The notes: generated by a model from the letters alone, not told the origin. Counted from the first letter of the stretch, positions 17,748 to 27,819 are shown. The stretch: 64,000 bases of DNA from Hyalangium versicolor (GCF_020103695.1 NZ_JAHXBF010000027.1:62001-126000); one strand, 5' to 3'. Numbers and translations: made by a program.

Positions 17748-19208
17748 ATGGCTCGCATCGGCTTCCGCTCGCTCCGCCCTTCTTCGCTGTCCGCCACCCC
17801 CAAGGCCACCGCGCTGACCCCCCGCAGCCCGACGCAGGCACGTGGCGTCCACAACCCGAGCAAGCCCGCGGTGAGTTCGCAGGGCACGGCCCGCAGCCTG
17901 TTCGCCAAGAGCGAGCCGAAGGCGCCCGAGGGTTATGGGCTGACTCGCCGCAACGAGGGCCTGCTGTCCAACCAGCGCCGGTCGAATGCTCCGCAGTTGA
18001 TGGCCTCCAACAACCCGACGGATGTGAAGCCGGGCGGCCAGCTCTTCAGCGCGCCGGGAGGCGTCGTGGTGAACTCGACGCACGGCCTGGCCGGCACCGG
18101 CGAAATCTCGTCCCTGGGGCGCTCGGACCTCTCGGCGCCGACCAGCTACAAGTCGGACCTGTCGGACCGCGTGGGCAAGCCGGTGAGCTCGTACACGGGA
18201 GCGCCGGGCACCAAGGCCGAGCAGAAGACGGAGAGCCGCCTGGAGAGCCGGCGCATCCAGGACATGATGAAGAGCAACACCGGTGGCCCCAGCAGCAACA
18301 ACGTGGTCGCCAACGAGAAGAAGTACGGCTACTCGTACGCCAACGAGAACAGCAACGGCCGGTTCACCCGAGAGGGCGCGGCCGAGGCGTCGTACACCTC
18401 GGCGGCGGCGCGGGTGGAGGACAGCCACCAGGGCCGCTACGGGCGGACCGAGTGGAAGGCGAGCGCCGAGGGCCCCGGGGCGAAGGTGGGCGGTGAGTAC
18501 GAGCTGCGGGCGAACAAGAACTCCGGCGAACAGGCGCTGGCCGCTCACGGCAAGCTCGAGGGCAAGGCGCAGCTCTACAACGTCAACGGCACCGTGGATC
18601 ACAAGTTCAACAAGAACTTCGGCGTGGGCGCGCACGGCTTCTCGGATGCGACCGCCTCCACCTCTCACGAGGCCTCGCTGGTGGCGGACCGCAAGCAGCA
18701 CACGTACATGGCCAAGGTGTCGAGCAGCGCCATCGCCGGAGTGCAGGCCGGTGGCGGCGTCTCAGGCAAGGTGGGCCCGTTCCAGGGCGACGTGACGGCG
18801 GGCAAGATGGTGGGTGTCGGGTACGCGTTCAACGCGGGGGCCGGCGTCAACCGCGGCGTCTACAGCGGCGTGGTGGACCTGGGCGGAGCGCTGGGGGCGG
18901 GTGGCCGGCTGCGAGTGGGCGCCAGCTTCGACGGAGTGGAGGCGAAGGACTCGCTGCGCAACGCGCACAACAAGATGACCAACCCGAACTACAGCCAGGA
19001 CGTGCGCAACTACACCAAGGGAGCCACTCCCGAGGAGCGCGCGCAGTTCCAGAAGCAGACCATGGCCGAGAACGAGCTGTTCAACGCGGCGTACAAGCAG
19101 CAGTTGGCCGATCAGCGGGCGGCGCAGGTGAAGAACGCGACGGCGGTGGAGATTCCGTCCGGTTCGCTGAGCCCGGCGATGTTTGATCACATCTTCGCGG
19201 GTGGGTGA
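17748..19208 (+). CDS. Conserved Gly/Ser-rich protein, 'MARIGFRSLRPSS' family, paralog 2
   Basis: 486 residues, collinear with the protein at 3722. The disordered N-terminal ~150 residues are diverged ('NEGLLSNQRRSNAPQLMASN'), while the Gly-rich core and the segment 'VGASFDGVEAKDSLRNAHNK' are almost invariant. It ends 'LSPAMFDHIFAGG', parallel to the other copy's ending. There is no Sec signal and no membrane span. A 113-bp stretch (18909-19021) is identical to 4898-5010, including synonymous positions. Same promoter, same activator boxes and same orientation imply co-regulation. Function unknown; a structural or effector-type protein exported by a non-Sec route is one possibility. Confidence 0.8.
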   Translation: MARIGFRSLRPSSLSATPKATALTPRSPTQARGVHNPSKPAVSSQGTARSLFAKSEPKAPEGYGLTRRNEGLLSNQRRSNAPQLMASNNPTDVKPGGQLFSAPGGVVVNSTHGLAGTGEISSLGRSDLSAPTSYKSDLSDRVGKPVSSYTGAPGTKAEQKTESRLESRRIQDMMKSNTGGPSSNNVVANEKKYGYSYANENSNGRFTREGAAEASYTSAAARVEDSHQGRYGRTEWKASAEGPGAKVGGEYELRANKNSGEQALAAHGKLEGKAQLYNVNGTVDHKFNKNFGVGAHGFSDATASTSHEASLVADRKQHTYMAKVSSSAIAGVQAGGGVSGKVGPFQGDVTAGKMVGVGYAFNAGAGVNRGVYSGVVDLGGALGAGGRLRVGASFDGVEAKDSLRNAHNKMTNPNYSQDVRNYTKGATPEERAQFQKQTMAENELFNAAYKQQLADQRAAQVKNATAVEIPSGSLSPAMFDHIFAGG

Positions 19209-19243
19209 GCCCGAAAGGGCTCTCCCGATTCCGTGAAGGCTCA

Positions 19244-19285
19244 GACGGAGCATGGACAGGGGAGTGTCCATGCTCCGTCGTCTTT
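19244..19285. terminator. Intrinsic terminator between convergent genes
   Basis: A 15-bp stem (GACGGAGCATGGACA / TGTCCATGCTCCGTC) with a 6-nt loop is followed on the + strand by GTCTTTTTC. It sits between the + gene ending 19208 and the permease gene ending 19292. This is the best intrinsic terminator in the window. Confidence 0.85.
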
Positions 19286-19291
19286 TTCAGG

Positions 19292-20173
19292 TCAGGCCCG
19301 GGTGAGCGACTTGCCGAACACGCCGAGCAGCAGGGCGGCGACCAGGTTGGCGAGCACCACGGCCACCAGGCCACCCGCGGAGGCCGAGCCCACGTCGAAC
19401 TCGAGCAGGGCCTGGGTGAAGACGAGGTAGGGCAGGTTGGTCGTCGCGTCTCCCGGACCGCCACTGGTGGTGGTGAAGATCTCCGCGAAGATGTTGAGCA
19501 GGAAGATGGTCTCCACCATGACCACCACCGCGATGGGCCGCGACAGGTGCGGCAGCGTGAGGAAGCGGAAGATGGCCACCGGCGTGGCGCCGTCCATCTG
19601 CGCGGCTTCCTTCTGCTCCTGGTCCATCGACTGCAGGGACGTCACGAAGACGAGGATGGCGAAGGGCAGCCACTCCCACGCCACGATGATGATGACCGAG
19701 AGCAGGGGCCAGTCAGCGAACCAGTTGACGGGCGTGGCGCCCACCAACTGGAACATCCACGCGAACAGGCCCGAGACCGGGTTCATCAACAGGTTCTTCC
19801 AGACGAGTGCGCTCACCGTGGGCATGATGAAGAACGGTGAGATGAGCAGGATGCGCACCACCCCCTGCCCGGCGAACTTCGCGTCCACCAGCACGCTGAT
19901 GAGCACCCCCAACACCACGGTGATGGCCAGCACGCTGCCCACCAGCACCAGGGTGATGAGCAGGCTGTGCAGGAAGCTCGGGGACGAGAGGAAATAGGTG
20001 AAGTTCTCCAGGCCCGCGAAGTCCCGGTTCTCTGGATTGAGCAGGACGTAGTTCTGCGTCGAGAAGTACACCGTCATGACCAGCGGGACGATCATCCATA
20101 CGAACAGCAGGAAGATCGCCGGCGAGGCCGTGAGCCGGCCGACACGTCGGGATTCGCGGGTAGCTGCGGTCAT
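19292..20173 (-). CDS. Sugar/polyol ABC transporter permease (MalF/UgpA-type)
   Basis: 293 residues with about six membrane helices starting at 'ASPAIFLLFVWMIVPLVMTV'. The ABC-permease EAA loop reads 'EAAQMDGATPVAIFRFLTLP', matching the carbohydrate-uptake (CUT1) family. AGGAG precedes ATG 20173, 30 bp after the substrate-binding gene, so the two are co-transcribed. A functional CUT1 importer also needs a second permease and an ATPase; neither follows here, since the next gene is convergent behind a terminator. Confidence 0.9.
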   Translation of the reverse strand: MTAATRESRRVGRLTASPAIFLLFVWMIVPLVMTVYFSTQNYVLLNPENRDFAGLENFTYFLSSPSFLHSLLITLVLVGSVLAITVVLGVLISVLVDAKFAGQGVVRILLISPFFIMPTVSALVWKNLLMNPVSGLFAWMFQLVGATPVNWFADWPLLSVIIIVAWEWLPFAILVFVTSLQSMDQEQKEAAQMDGATPVAIFRFLTLPHLSRPIAVVVMVETIFLLNIFAEIFTTTSGGPGDATTNLPYLVFTQALLEFDVGSASAGGLVAVVLANLVAALLLGVFGKSLTRA

Positions 20174-20203
20174 CTCAAAGGCTCCTGGAGTATCAACGCG
20201 AGG

Positions 20204-21532
<1,329 letters not shown>

Positions 21533-21790
21533 GGTGTGACTCCGGGGAAGGGCGCCGCGGCACGCGCGAGACACGTGCCGGACGCGGGGGAGACGCGCGC
21601 ACTCCATCAAATCCGCTCGGCGTGAACCAGGAGGTTTTGCTTCCCAGGTGTTTCTGATGCGGGCCCGCTCCGGCTCATCCCGGAGCAGAGAGCTGGGAGT
21701 GGACCCGAGCTGTTGGGAGTTCAACACGCCGCGTCAGTTTCGCACCTGAAGACAGCGATAACATGGTGCGTCACGGGCGAACCCCGCGCT

Positions 21791-22747
21791 TCATTGTCGC
21801 ATGTCGGCGGGCTTGGGCTCGGGCTTCGTCTCGTGGGAGCGGCGGTTGAACGACTCCGAGTACACCTTCGAACGGAAGTGCAGGATCGGGTCATCGGACA
21901 GCTCGATGCCCGGCACCACGCCGGTGGGATCGAAGACGAACAGCTCGGACTCTCGCTGATCCTCGTACAGCGTATCGAGCGTCAACTGCCCCGCCGCTAC
22001 CTTCTGTCGGTTCTCGGGCCAGGGCCGGGTTGCGTCGTGGGTCGCATCGCCCGGGTTGGCCAACTGGAAGACGAGGTTCCACGAGACACGCTCGCGGGTG
22101 ACGCGCTCGCGGATCTCGTCGAGCAGATACTGCGCCGGGCGCTGCCGGGCCTCCGCGGGGGGCAACGTGGCCACTCCTGCCGAGGGCTCCCAACGGTAGC
22201 GAAAGGCCCTGCGCTGACCCTGTGCATCCACCAGGTGGTAGGCGTGGACACTGTTGTACTGGCAGTGAGCGAAGCTGGGCGTCGGCTTGTTTCCGACAAT
22301 CCCCTTGATGCCGGTGAGCGTGTGGAGGTGCGTCAGGATGTACCAGGCCATGCGCAGGGGATTCGGTGAGCCGCCGGCCCGCTGTGCTCGGGTGATCTGG
22401 AGGAACTCCTTGGGATTTCGGGCGATGAAGGCCGGGATGGTCGCGGCGGCCCAGGTGGCGTGCTTGCCCGAGGCCAGATCGAACCGCACCGCGAGGCCCA
22501 GCACCGCTCCCTGGCGACCCTCCTGATGGTCCGGAGCATAAGGGCTCCCGGAGGCATTCGAGAACCGCACGAGCGTATGAACAGGTGGACCCTGGAAGTG
22601 CTCCGCGGTCGTCAGCGCCCGGGCTTCAGGCGTTGGAGTGAAGGTCGCGTGGAACACCAGCCCCCTGGGATGGGCTCGGCGGTACCCCTTGACCGTCCCG
22701 GTGTGCTCCTCCATGGCGTTGACTGCCTCTTGAACAAGTTCCGCCAT
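21791..22747 (-). CDS. Catalase-related heme peroxidase (SrpA-like)
   Basis: 318 residues, much shorter than classical catalases (~480). Catalase-fold motifs are visible: 'KGYRRAHPRGLVFHATFTP' (distal region), 'TLVRFSNASGSPYAPDHQEG' and 'GIELSDDPILHFRSKVYSES' (proximal heme region with the R-x-x-x-Y ligand arrangement). This matches the small catalase-like organic-peroxide peroxidases typified by cyanobacterial SrpA. There is no signal peptide, so it is cytosolic. Probable role: heme-dependent peroxide detoxification. Monocistronic between the ABC operon and the divergent cupin_8 genes. Confidence 0.85.
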   Translation of the reverse strand: MAELVQEAVNAMEEHTGTVKGYRRAHPRGLVFHATFTPTPEARALTTAEHFQGPPVHTLVRFSNASGSPYAPDHQEGRQGAVLGLAVRFDLASGKHATWAAATIPAFIARNPKEFLQITRAQRAGGSPNPLRMAWYILTHLHTLTGIKGIVGNKPTPSFAHCQYNSVHAYHLVDAQGQRRAFRYRWEPSAGVATLPPAEARQRPAQYLLDEIRERVTRERVSWNLVFQLANPGDATHDATRPWPENRQKVAAGQLTLDTLYEDQRESELFVFDPTGVVPGIELSDDPILHFRSKVYSESFNRRSHETKPEPKPADMRQ

Positions 22748-22913
22748 CGAGGGGTTCTCCCTTGGATTCGAGAGGCCGAGAGATTGTCAGAAAAGGGTGT
22801 GGAGCGGGTAGCTCGCTCACAAGCAATCCTCGCGGGCAGCCCTTCTGTCCTGTCCTGACGATTGCCATCCATCCTGGATCTCGGATCCGGGCCGTGGTGT
22901 CCTGGGCCGCACC

Positions 22914-23921
22914 ATGGCACAGACGGAGCCCCAGTCCCTCGGCGCGGAACAGCGAGCCTGGCTGGCTGAAAACCTCACGCGTGGGATTGCCCCGGAGTTG
23001 CTGGCGGAGCGCTTGGTGAAGCAGGGCGTGGAGCCCGCCACGGCCCGGGCCGAGGTGGAGGCCGCTCGGAGCCACCCGGCGGTGGTCGCGGCGACACGTG
23101 TCACCCGGAGGCAGGAAGAGCTCCGCTCGCTGTTCGAGGCGTACTCCACGCTGCACCGCCAGTCCGGCTGGCACGAGCGCCTGGAGCGTCGAGCCGATGT
23201 CTGCGCGAGCGAGTTCTTCGAGCGCTACTACTACGCGCACCGCCCCATCATCCTCCAGGGGCTGATGAAGGACTGGCCCGCGATGGAGAACTGGCGCCCG
23301 GAGCGGCTCGCCGAGCGCTTCGGGGATGTCCAGGTGGAGGTGATGGCGGGCCGGGAGAGCGATCCGGTCCATGATCTCGAGCCCGATCGCTTCCGCTCGG
23401 TGATGCCCTTGAGGGACTTCATCCAGCGGCTGCTGCGCGGCGGACCCACCAATGATCTCTACCTCACCGCTCGTAACTTCGCTCTGGAGCGGCCGGAACT
23501 GCGGAGCCTCTACGACGATGTGCGCCCGCTCGAAGGGTTCCTGCGCCCGGTCCGGGACCGGACCGTGAAGCTCTGGGTAGGCCCCGCCGGAACGCTCACC
23601 GGGCTGCACCACGATCTGTCCAACATCCTCTTCGCCCAGGTCCACGGGCGGAAGCACTTCAAGCTCATCCCGTCCTTCGAGCTCCACTGCCTCTACAACC
23701 ACCACGGCGTCTGGAGCGAGGTGGATGCCACGCGCCCGGACTTCGAACGGTTCCCCGCGTACCGCAAAGTGGATGTGGTGGAGGCGGTGCTCGAGCCGGG
23801 AGAGCTGCTCTTCATCCCGGTGGGCTGGTGGCACTGGGTCCACGCCCTGGACGTGAGCGTGTCCGTGTCGTTCCAGACGTTCGAAGTCCCGGGCGGCAAC
23901 ACGCCCTGGCGGCTGCTGTGA
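22914..23921 (+). CDS. Cupin_8/JmjC-like Fe(II)/2-oxoglutarate oxygenase, copy 1
   Basis: 335 residues. An N-terminal helical segment of ~60 residues ('AWLAENLTRGIAPELLAERL') is shared by all three copies here. The JmjC-like barrel follows: iron ligands in 'TGLHHDLSN' (H-x-D around residues 232-234) and the distal His in 'GWWHWVHALDVSVS' (~307), plus 'RPIILQGLMKDWPAMENW' and 'KHFKLIPSFE'. Cupin_8 proteins are typically protein or peptide hydroxylases (FIH/aspartyl-hydroxylase type). It is divergent from the catalase-related gene. The 55-residue peptide gene (minus strand) separates it from copy 2. Confidence 0.88.
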   Translation: MAQTEPQSLGAEQRAWLAENLTRGIAPELLAERLVKQGVEPATARAEVEAARSHPAVVAATRVTRRQEELRSLFEAYSTLHRQSGWHERLERRADVCASEFFERYYYAHRPIILQGLMKDWPAMENWRPERLAERFGDVQVEVMAGRESDPVHDLEPDRFRSVMPLRDFIQRLLRGGPTNDLYLTARNFALERPELRSLYDDVRPLEGFLRPVRDRTVKLWVGPAGTLTGLHHDLSNILFAQVHGRKHFKLIPSFELHCLYNHHGVWSEVDATRPDFERFPAYRKVDVVEAVLEPGELLFIPVGWWHWVHALDVSVSVSFQTFEVPGGNTPWRLL

Positions 23922-23952
23922 GCCGAGGTGCCGCTCCGGGGCTGAGAGGCGC

Positions 23953-24120
23953 TCAGCGCGCCAGCGGCGGCTTGGACGGGGGAGCCGTCGGCTTGCGCTT
24001 GCTCCGCTCGAAGGATTCCTCGCCCGGGTTCGGCGGAGGATCCGGCACGATGAACGGATTGGGGACGATCACCCAGGTGTTGCGGCCCTGCTTCGACGAA
24101 GAGTCACTGTTGCCTGACAT
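23953..24120 (-). CDS. Small 55-residue peptide, possible modification substrate of the oxygenases
   Basis: The ORF is ATG 24120 to TGA 23953, with GAGGA just upstream. The sequence begins MSGNSDSSSKQGRNTW, has a Pro/Asn-rich middle 'VIVPNPFIVPDPPPNPGEE', and a basic Pro-rich tail ending 'PSKPPLAR'. It has no signal peptide and no membrane span. It lies between two cupin_8 oxygenase genes, opposite in strand, 47 bp from the start of copy 2, so both would fire from one divergent promoter region. Such a position and composition fit a peptide substrate of the hydroxylases, possibly a ribosomal peptide precursor. This is inference; a chance ORF is not excluded. Confidence 0.5.
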   Translation of the reverse strand: MSGNSDSSSKQGRNTWVIVPNPFIVPDPPPNPGEESFERSKRKPTAPPSKPPLAR

Positions 24121-24167
24121 GGAGTCCTCGCTTTGAATGCCGTGCGTGCTCGTATCATACCTGCATC

Positions 24168-25238
24168 ATGAAGGATGAGCGCCAGGCTTCTTCCACGCCC
24201 GCGATACGGGAGTGGATCGCCGAGAACCTCGCCCTGGGCGTCTCCCAGGCGGTGCTGCTCTCCTCGCTGCTCCAGGCGGGCCTTGCCCCCGAGCGGGCGC
24301 GCGCGGAACTCGAGGCCGCCGCGGCACATCCCGCCGTGCGCAAGGCCTTACGCCTCTTGCCGCGCCGGGCGCGGCTGAAGTCCCTCCTGGAGGCCTACAG
24401 CGCGCTCTACCAGCAGTCGGGTACGGCACAGCAAGCCGAACGCCGGGCGCGGCTCGCTCCCTCCGAGTTCTTCGAGCGCTACTACTTCCAGAACCGGCCC
24501 GTGATCATCGAAGGACTGCTCGCGGACTGGCCGGCGCTGCAGCGGTGGTCGCCTGATTTCTTCGCGGACCGTTTCGGAGATGCGCAGGTGGAGGTGATGG
24601 CCGGACGGGACGCCGAGGCCCAGCCAGACCTCCACGCCGAGCGCCTGAGGGCCTCGCTCTCGATGCGAGAGTATGTCGCGCGGCTCCAGCGCTCGCAGGA
24701 GACGAACGACATCTACATGGTGGCGCGCAACAGCCTGTTGAAGCGCGAGGCCTTTCGTCCGCTGCTGGAGGACATCCGCGCCCCCCAGGGCTTCATCCGT
24801 CCCGAGGTCCACGTCCCCGACAGCGTCCACCTGTGGTTCGGTCCCGCGGGTACCTGGGCTGCCCTGCATCACGATCACCTCAACGTCCTGTTCTGCCAGG
24901 TGCTCGGGCGCAAGCGTTTCCGGCTCATCCCTTCCTTCGAGCTGCTGCGCGCCTACAACCACCAGGGGCTCTACAGCGCGGTGGATCCCCGGACGCCGGA
25001 TCCCGCGCGCTTCCCGGAGTTCGAGCACGCCACGGTGCTGGACTTCGTGGTGGGGCCTGGCGATGCCCTGTTGATTCCCGTGGGGTGGTGGCATGCGGTG
25101 CAGGCCTTGGACGTGAGCATCTCCGTGACGTTCGTGAGCTTTGACCTCCCCGAGAGGAACACGTACTGGCGCAACTGCTGGATCGGCCCGGACCCGGACG
25201 GGGAGGGCGCTGAGATGAGAAAGGTGGAGACCCCATGA
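24168..25238 (+). CDS. Cupin_8/JmjC-like Fe(II)/2-oxoglutarate oxygenase, copy 2
   Basis: 356 residues, collinear with copy 1. It has the shared N-terminal helical segment ('REWIAENLALGVSQAVLLSS'), 'RPVIIEGLLADWPALQRW', the iron-binding 'AALHHDHLNVLFCQ' (H-x-D around residues 234-236), 'RFRLIPSFELLRAYNHQG' and the distal His in 'GWWHAVQALDVSIS'. All metal ligands are therefore intact. The stop overlaps the start of copy 3 by four bases (ATGA), so these two are translationally coupled. No clear Shine-Dalgarno precedes ATG 24168; a TATCAT box lies 10 bp upstream, so translation may be leaderless. Confidence 0.87.
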   Translation: MKDERQASSTPAIREWIAENLALGVSQAVLLSSLLQAGLAPERARAELEAAAAHPAVRKALRLLPRRARLKSLLEAYSALYQQSGTAQQAERRARLAPSEFFERYYFQNRPVIIEGLLADWPALQRWSPDFFADRFGDAQVEVMAGRDAEAQPDLHAERLRASLSMREYVARLQRSQETNDIYMVARNSLLKREAFRPLLEDIRAPQGFIRPEVHVPDSVHLWFGPAGTWAALHHDHLNVLFCQVLGRKRFRLIPSFELLRAYNHQGLYSAVDPRTPDPARFPEFEHATVLDFVVGPGDALLIPVGWWHAVQALDVSISVTFVSFDLPERNTYWRNCWIGPDPDGEGAEMRKVETP

Positions 25239-26107
25239 GCGCGGACTCGGGCGGTGGCCCTCGCTCGCTCTCGGCCGAGTGGAGGGAGTGGCTCGTCGAG
25301 AACCTCCTGCTCGGAGTCGAGGCGGAAGAGCTGGTGCAGGTGTTGGTGAAGTCGGACGTAGACGTGGAGCTGGCGCGCGCGGCCATCGTGGCCGAGACGC
25401 AGGACCCTCACTTCCAGGGGGCCGTGCGCGTGGCGCAGATGCAGCGGAAGATGGAGACGCTCCTGGACGTCTATGCCGAGTTCTACCGGCAGTCCGGCGC
25501 GCACCAGGGCGTGGACCGTCACGCGGCGCTGTCCCCGGAGGTCTTCTTCGAGCGCTACTACTTTCGCAATCGGCCGGTGGTGGTCCAGGGCGCACTCGCG
25601 GCGTGGCCGGCGCTCGGCAGGTGGACGCGGGCTCGGATCTCCCAAGAGGGCGAGGTCCTCCATGCGCCCTTGCTGGGGCGTGAGGAGTGGAAGCCGTTGC
25701 TGGAAGAGTTCGAGCCGCCTCGCGGATACGCCTCCGCGGATCTTCAGGTGAGCGCGCCGCAGCTCTGTCTCGAGCGCACGGGAGCGGAGCTGGCTCTTCG
25801 CCCGCTGCGGAAGAACCTGCTGCGCTGTCAGGTCTCGGGGCGGTGTGTCCTGGAACTGGTTCCCTCGTTCGAACTCCATCGCGTCACGCAAGACCCGGAG
25901 GAGGGCAGCACCCCGCCCGCGCTCCGCCTGACGGTGGAGCTGGGGGCTGGCGAGATGCTGCTGCTCCCGGTGGGCTGGTGGTACCGGCTTCAGGCACGCG
26001 AAGACAGTCTCGCGGTGGCCTTCGAGGGGTTCGCGCTCCCTGAGCCGAACACGGTCTGGAGGGAGTCCGTCCCAGAGACGGTTCCCTTGCCCCCTCCTCG
26101 GTCGTGA
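25235..26107 (+). CDS. Cupin_8-like protein lacking the iron ligands (pseudoenzyme), copy 3
   Basis: 290 residues. It keeps the N-terminal segment ('REWLVENLLLGVEAEELVQV'), 'FFERYYFRNRPVVVQGALAA' and the 'LVPSFELHRV' strand. The iron-binding HHD of copies 1 and 2 is replaced by RPL ('LALRPLRKN'), the distal His by Tyr ('VGWWYRLQA'), and ~60 residues of the middle are deleted. It cannot bind Fe(II) in the usual way. The intact reading frame, good codon bias and ATGA coupling to copy 2 argue for a selected non-catalytic role, such as a partner or substrate-binding subunit, rather than a decaying gene. Confidence 0.85.
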   Translation: MSADSGGGPRSLSAEWREWLVENLLLGVEAEELVQVLVKSDVDVELARAAIVAETQDPHFQGAVRVAQMQRKMETLLDVYAEFYRQSGAHQGVDRHAALSPEVFFERYYFRNRPVVVQGALAAWPALGRWTRARISQEGEVLHAPLLGREEWKPLLEEFEPPRGYASADLQVSAPQLCLERTGAELALRPLRKNLLRCQVSGRCVLELVPSFELHRVTQDPEEGSTPPALRLTVELGAGEMLLLPVGWWYRLQAREDSLAVAFEGFALPEPNTVWRESVPETVPLPPPRS

Positions 26108-26245
26108 AGGCCTCCACCTGCGGCCAGGTCTGATCTGAAGACTCCGTGACAGCTTTCTCGGTGACGAGAAAAACGAGGGGGGTGAATCCAAGAGCCCGGG
26201 TGGGAGAGTCTCAACGTCCGGAAAATCGCTGGAAGGAGCCCCCTG

Positions 26246-26872
26246 ATGAAGAGATACGTGCTCACGGTGTGCCTGCTGGCTACCCTTTCGGGAACGAGCC
26301 AGGCCCAATCCGTTGCCTCCCCGGAGGCGCCCGCCTCACCGCCTGCCGCCCCGCAGCCTCCCCAGGTTCGCGCTCAGAGGACGGAGTTCCAGGAGCTGCA
26401 GGACGAGATCCGGCAGGCCGATCCCTCGGGCCGGCTCACGTCCGACCAGCTCTACCACCTGCTCCAGGATCGCGCGTCCCACCGGGCCGGGATCCGCTTC
26501 GACCCCATCCCCGTCGTCATCTTCTGCTCCCTCAGCGGTTGTCTGCTGACGGGTTTCTTGGCCTGGCTGCTGGTCAGCTTCCTGAAGACGCGCCAGCTCC
26601 ATGCATCGGTGCGCTTGATGGTGGAGAAGGGCGCGGAGATTCCCCCGGCCCTGCTGGAGCCTCCTGCGCGCAAGCCGTCGGATCTGCGGCGGGGCATCAT
26701 CCTGGCCACCTCGGGGCTGGGGCTGGCCATCTTCCTGGCCGCTCTCCCTGGCGTCAGAGGCGCGTGGGGCGCCGGGCTGACGCTGTTCTGCATTGGCGTG
26801 GGCCACCTGATCGTCTGGCACCTGCAGCGAACCAAGGGGCCTCTGTCGGCCGAACTCGCTCCGGAGCTCTAG
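26246..26872 (+). CDS. Membrane protein with signal peptide (DUF6249-like)
   Basis: 208 residues. A Sec signal 'VLTVCLLATLSGTSQAQS' is followed by a ~70-residue periplasmic, Pro-rich segment. Then come about three membrane helices ('PVVIFCSLSGCLLTGFLAWL', 'GIILATSGLGLAIFLAALPG', 'GAGLTLFCIGVGHLIVWHL'). GGAAGGAG lies ahead of ATG 26246. It leads a three-gene operon with an ECF sigma factor and a small membrane protein. The layout is like DUF6249 membrane proteins next to sigma factors in other proteobacteria; that name is from memory and unproven. Confidence 0.75.
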   Translation: MKRYVLTVCLLATLSGTSQAQSVASPEAPASPPAAPQPPQVRAQRTEFQELQDEIRQADPSGRLTSDQLYHLLQDRASHRAGIRFDPIPVVIFCSLSGCLLTGFLAWLLVSFLKTRQLHASVRLMVEKGAEIPPALLEPPARKPSDLRRGIILATSGLGLAIFLAALPGVRGAWGAGLTLFCIGVGHLIVWHLQRTKGPLSAELAPEL

Positions 26873-26890
26873 CCGTAATCCGCTCGTCCC

Positions 26891-27439
26891 ATGGCCTCTC
26901 CTCCTGAAGCCCCTTCGGACGCCGAGCTCATCTCGCGAGTGCTCGTGCGTGACGACCGGCGCGCCTTTGGCGAGCTGGTCGCGCGGCACCAGTCCGCCGT
27001 GCGAGGCCTGCTGCGCCGGCTGACCGGAGGAGACCTGGCGCAGGCGGATGATCTGGCCCAGGAGACCTTCCTGCGCGCCTACCGCGGGCTGCACGGTTAT
27101 CGCGGCGGTGCGAAGTTCTCCTCCTGGCTCTACCGCATCGCCTGCAACGTGTTCTTCAGCAAGGACCGAAGCCGCCGCGATGTCTCGCAGGAACCGCTCG
27201 CCCTAGAGGAGGGGAGTGCGGATGTGTCCCTCCCGGACCGGCTCCTGGAGCGGCACGATCTGGAGCGCGCGCTCGCCCTGCTGAGGCCCCGCGAGCGGGC
27301 CGCGCTCGTCCTCACCTACGCCAACGAGTTGACCCACGAGGAGGCAGCGCTCGTCCTCGACTGCCCCGTGGGAACGCTCAAGACCCATGTCGCGCGAGCC
27401 AAGGAGAAGCTTCGCCGCCAGCTCGAGGAGAGCCCATGA
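26891..27439 (+). CDS. ECF-type RNA polymerase sigma factor
   Basis: 182 residues. Region 2 is 'FGELVARHQSAVRGLLRRL...DDLAQETFLRAYRGL', with 'FSSWLYRIACNVFFSKDRSR'. Region 4 is 'RERAALVLTYANELTHEEAA' and 'LDCPVGTLKTHVARAKEKLR'. Length and order are those of group-4 sigma factors. It lies 18 bp after the membrane-protein gene and overlaps the next gene by ATGA. The neighbouring membrane proteins are the obvious candidates for control of its activity. Its target promoters cannot be read from this window. Confidence 0.92.
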   Translation: MASPPEAPSDAELISRVLVRDDRRAFGELVARHQSAVRGLLRRLTGGDLAQADDLAQETFLRAYRGLHGYRGGAKFSSWLYRIACNVFFSKDRSRRDVSQEPLALEEGSADVSLPDRLLERHDLERALALLRPRERAALVLTYANELTHEEAALVLDCPVGTLKTHVARAKEKLRRQLEESP

Positions 27440-27729
27440 ACAATCGCAATGACGAGGCCTGGCTCGACACGCTGCTTCAGCGCCAGTTGCCCACCGGGCT
27501 CTCCGACGATGGTTTCCGAGAGCAGCTCCTGCGGCGTCTGCCCCCGCGCAAGCGCCCCGTGCGGCGCGCGCTGATCCTCGGCCTCACGTGGGTGCTGGCT
27601 GCCGTGCCCTTGCTGCTGACCACCGGAGACACGGGAACGCTCATGCTGGTGGAGGCGGGCAGCCTCCTCATCCCGTGCAGCCTCGGGACCGCCCTTCTCT
27701 GGTATCTGTGGGTGTCCATTGCTCAATAG
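27436..27729 (+). CDS. Small membrane protein coupled to the ECF sigma factor
   Basis: 97 residues. A cytosolic N-terminal ~50 residues, Arg-rich ('QLLRRLPPRKRPVRRA'), precede two membrane helices ('ALILGLTWVLAAVPLLLTT' and 'GTALLWYLWVSIA'). The start codon overlaps the sigma factor stop. Position and topology suggest an anti-sigma factor or partner, although no ZAS-type His/Cys zinc motif is present. The alternative is a hypothetical inner-membrane protein. Confidence 0.75.
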   Translation: MNNRNDEAWLDTLLQRQLPTGLSDDGFREQLLRRLPPRKRPVRRALILGLTWVLAAVPLLLTTGDTGTLMLVEAGSLLIPCSLGTALLWYLWVSIAQ

Positions 27730-27819
27730 TTTCCAAAGCAAGGGAGCCTTGGACTTTGGGTGGTCCCAGCGGAGGAGGCGATTAATGATGTAGAGTTTGA
27801 GGGCTGGGGGGGGATCCCA

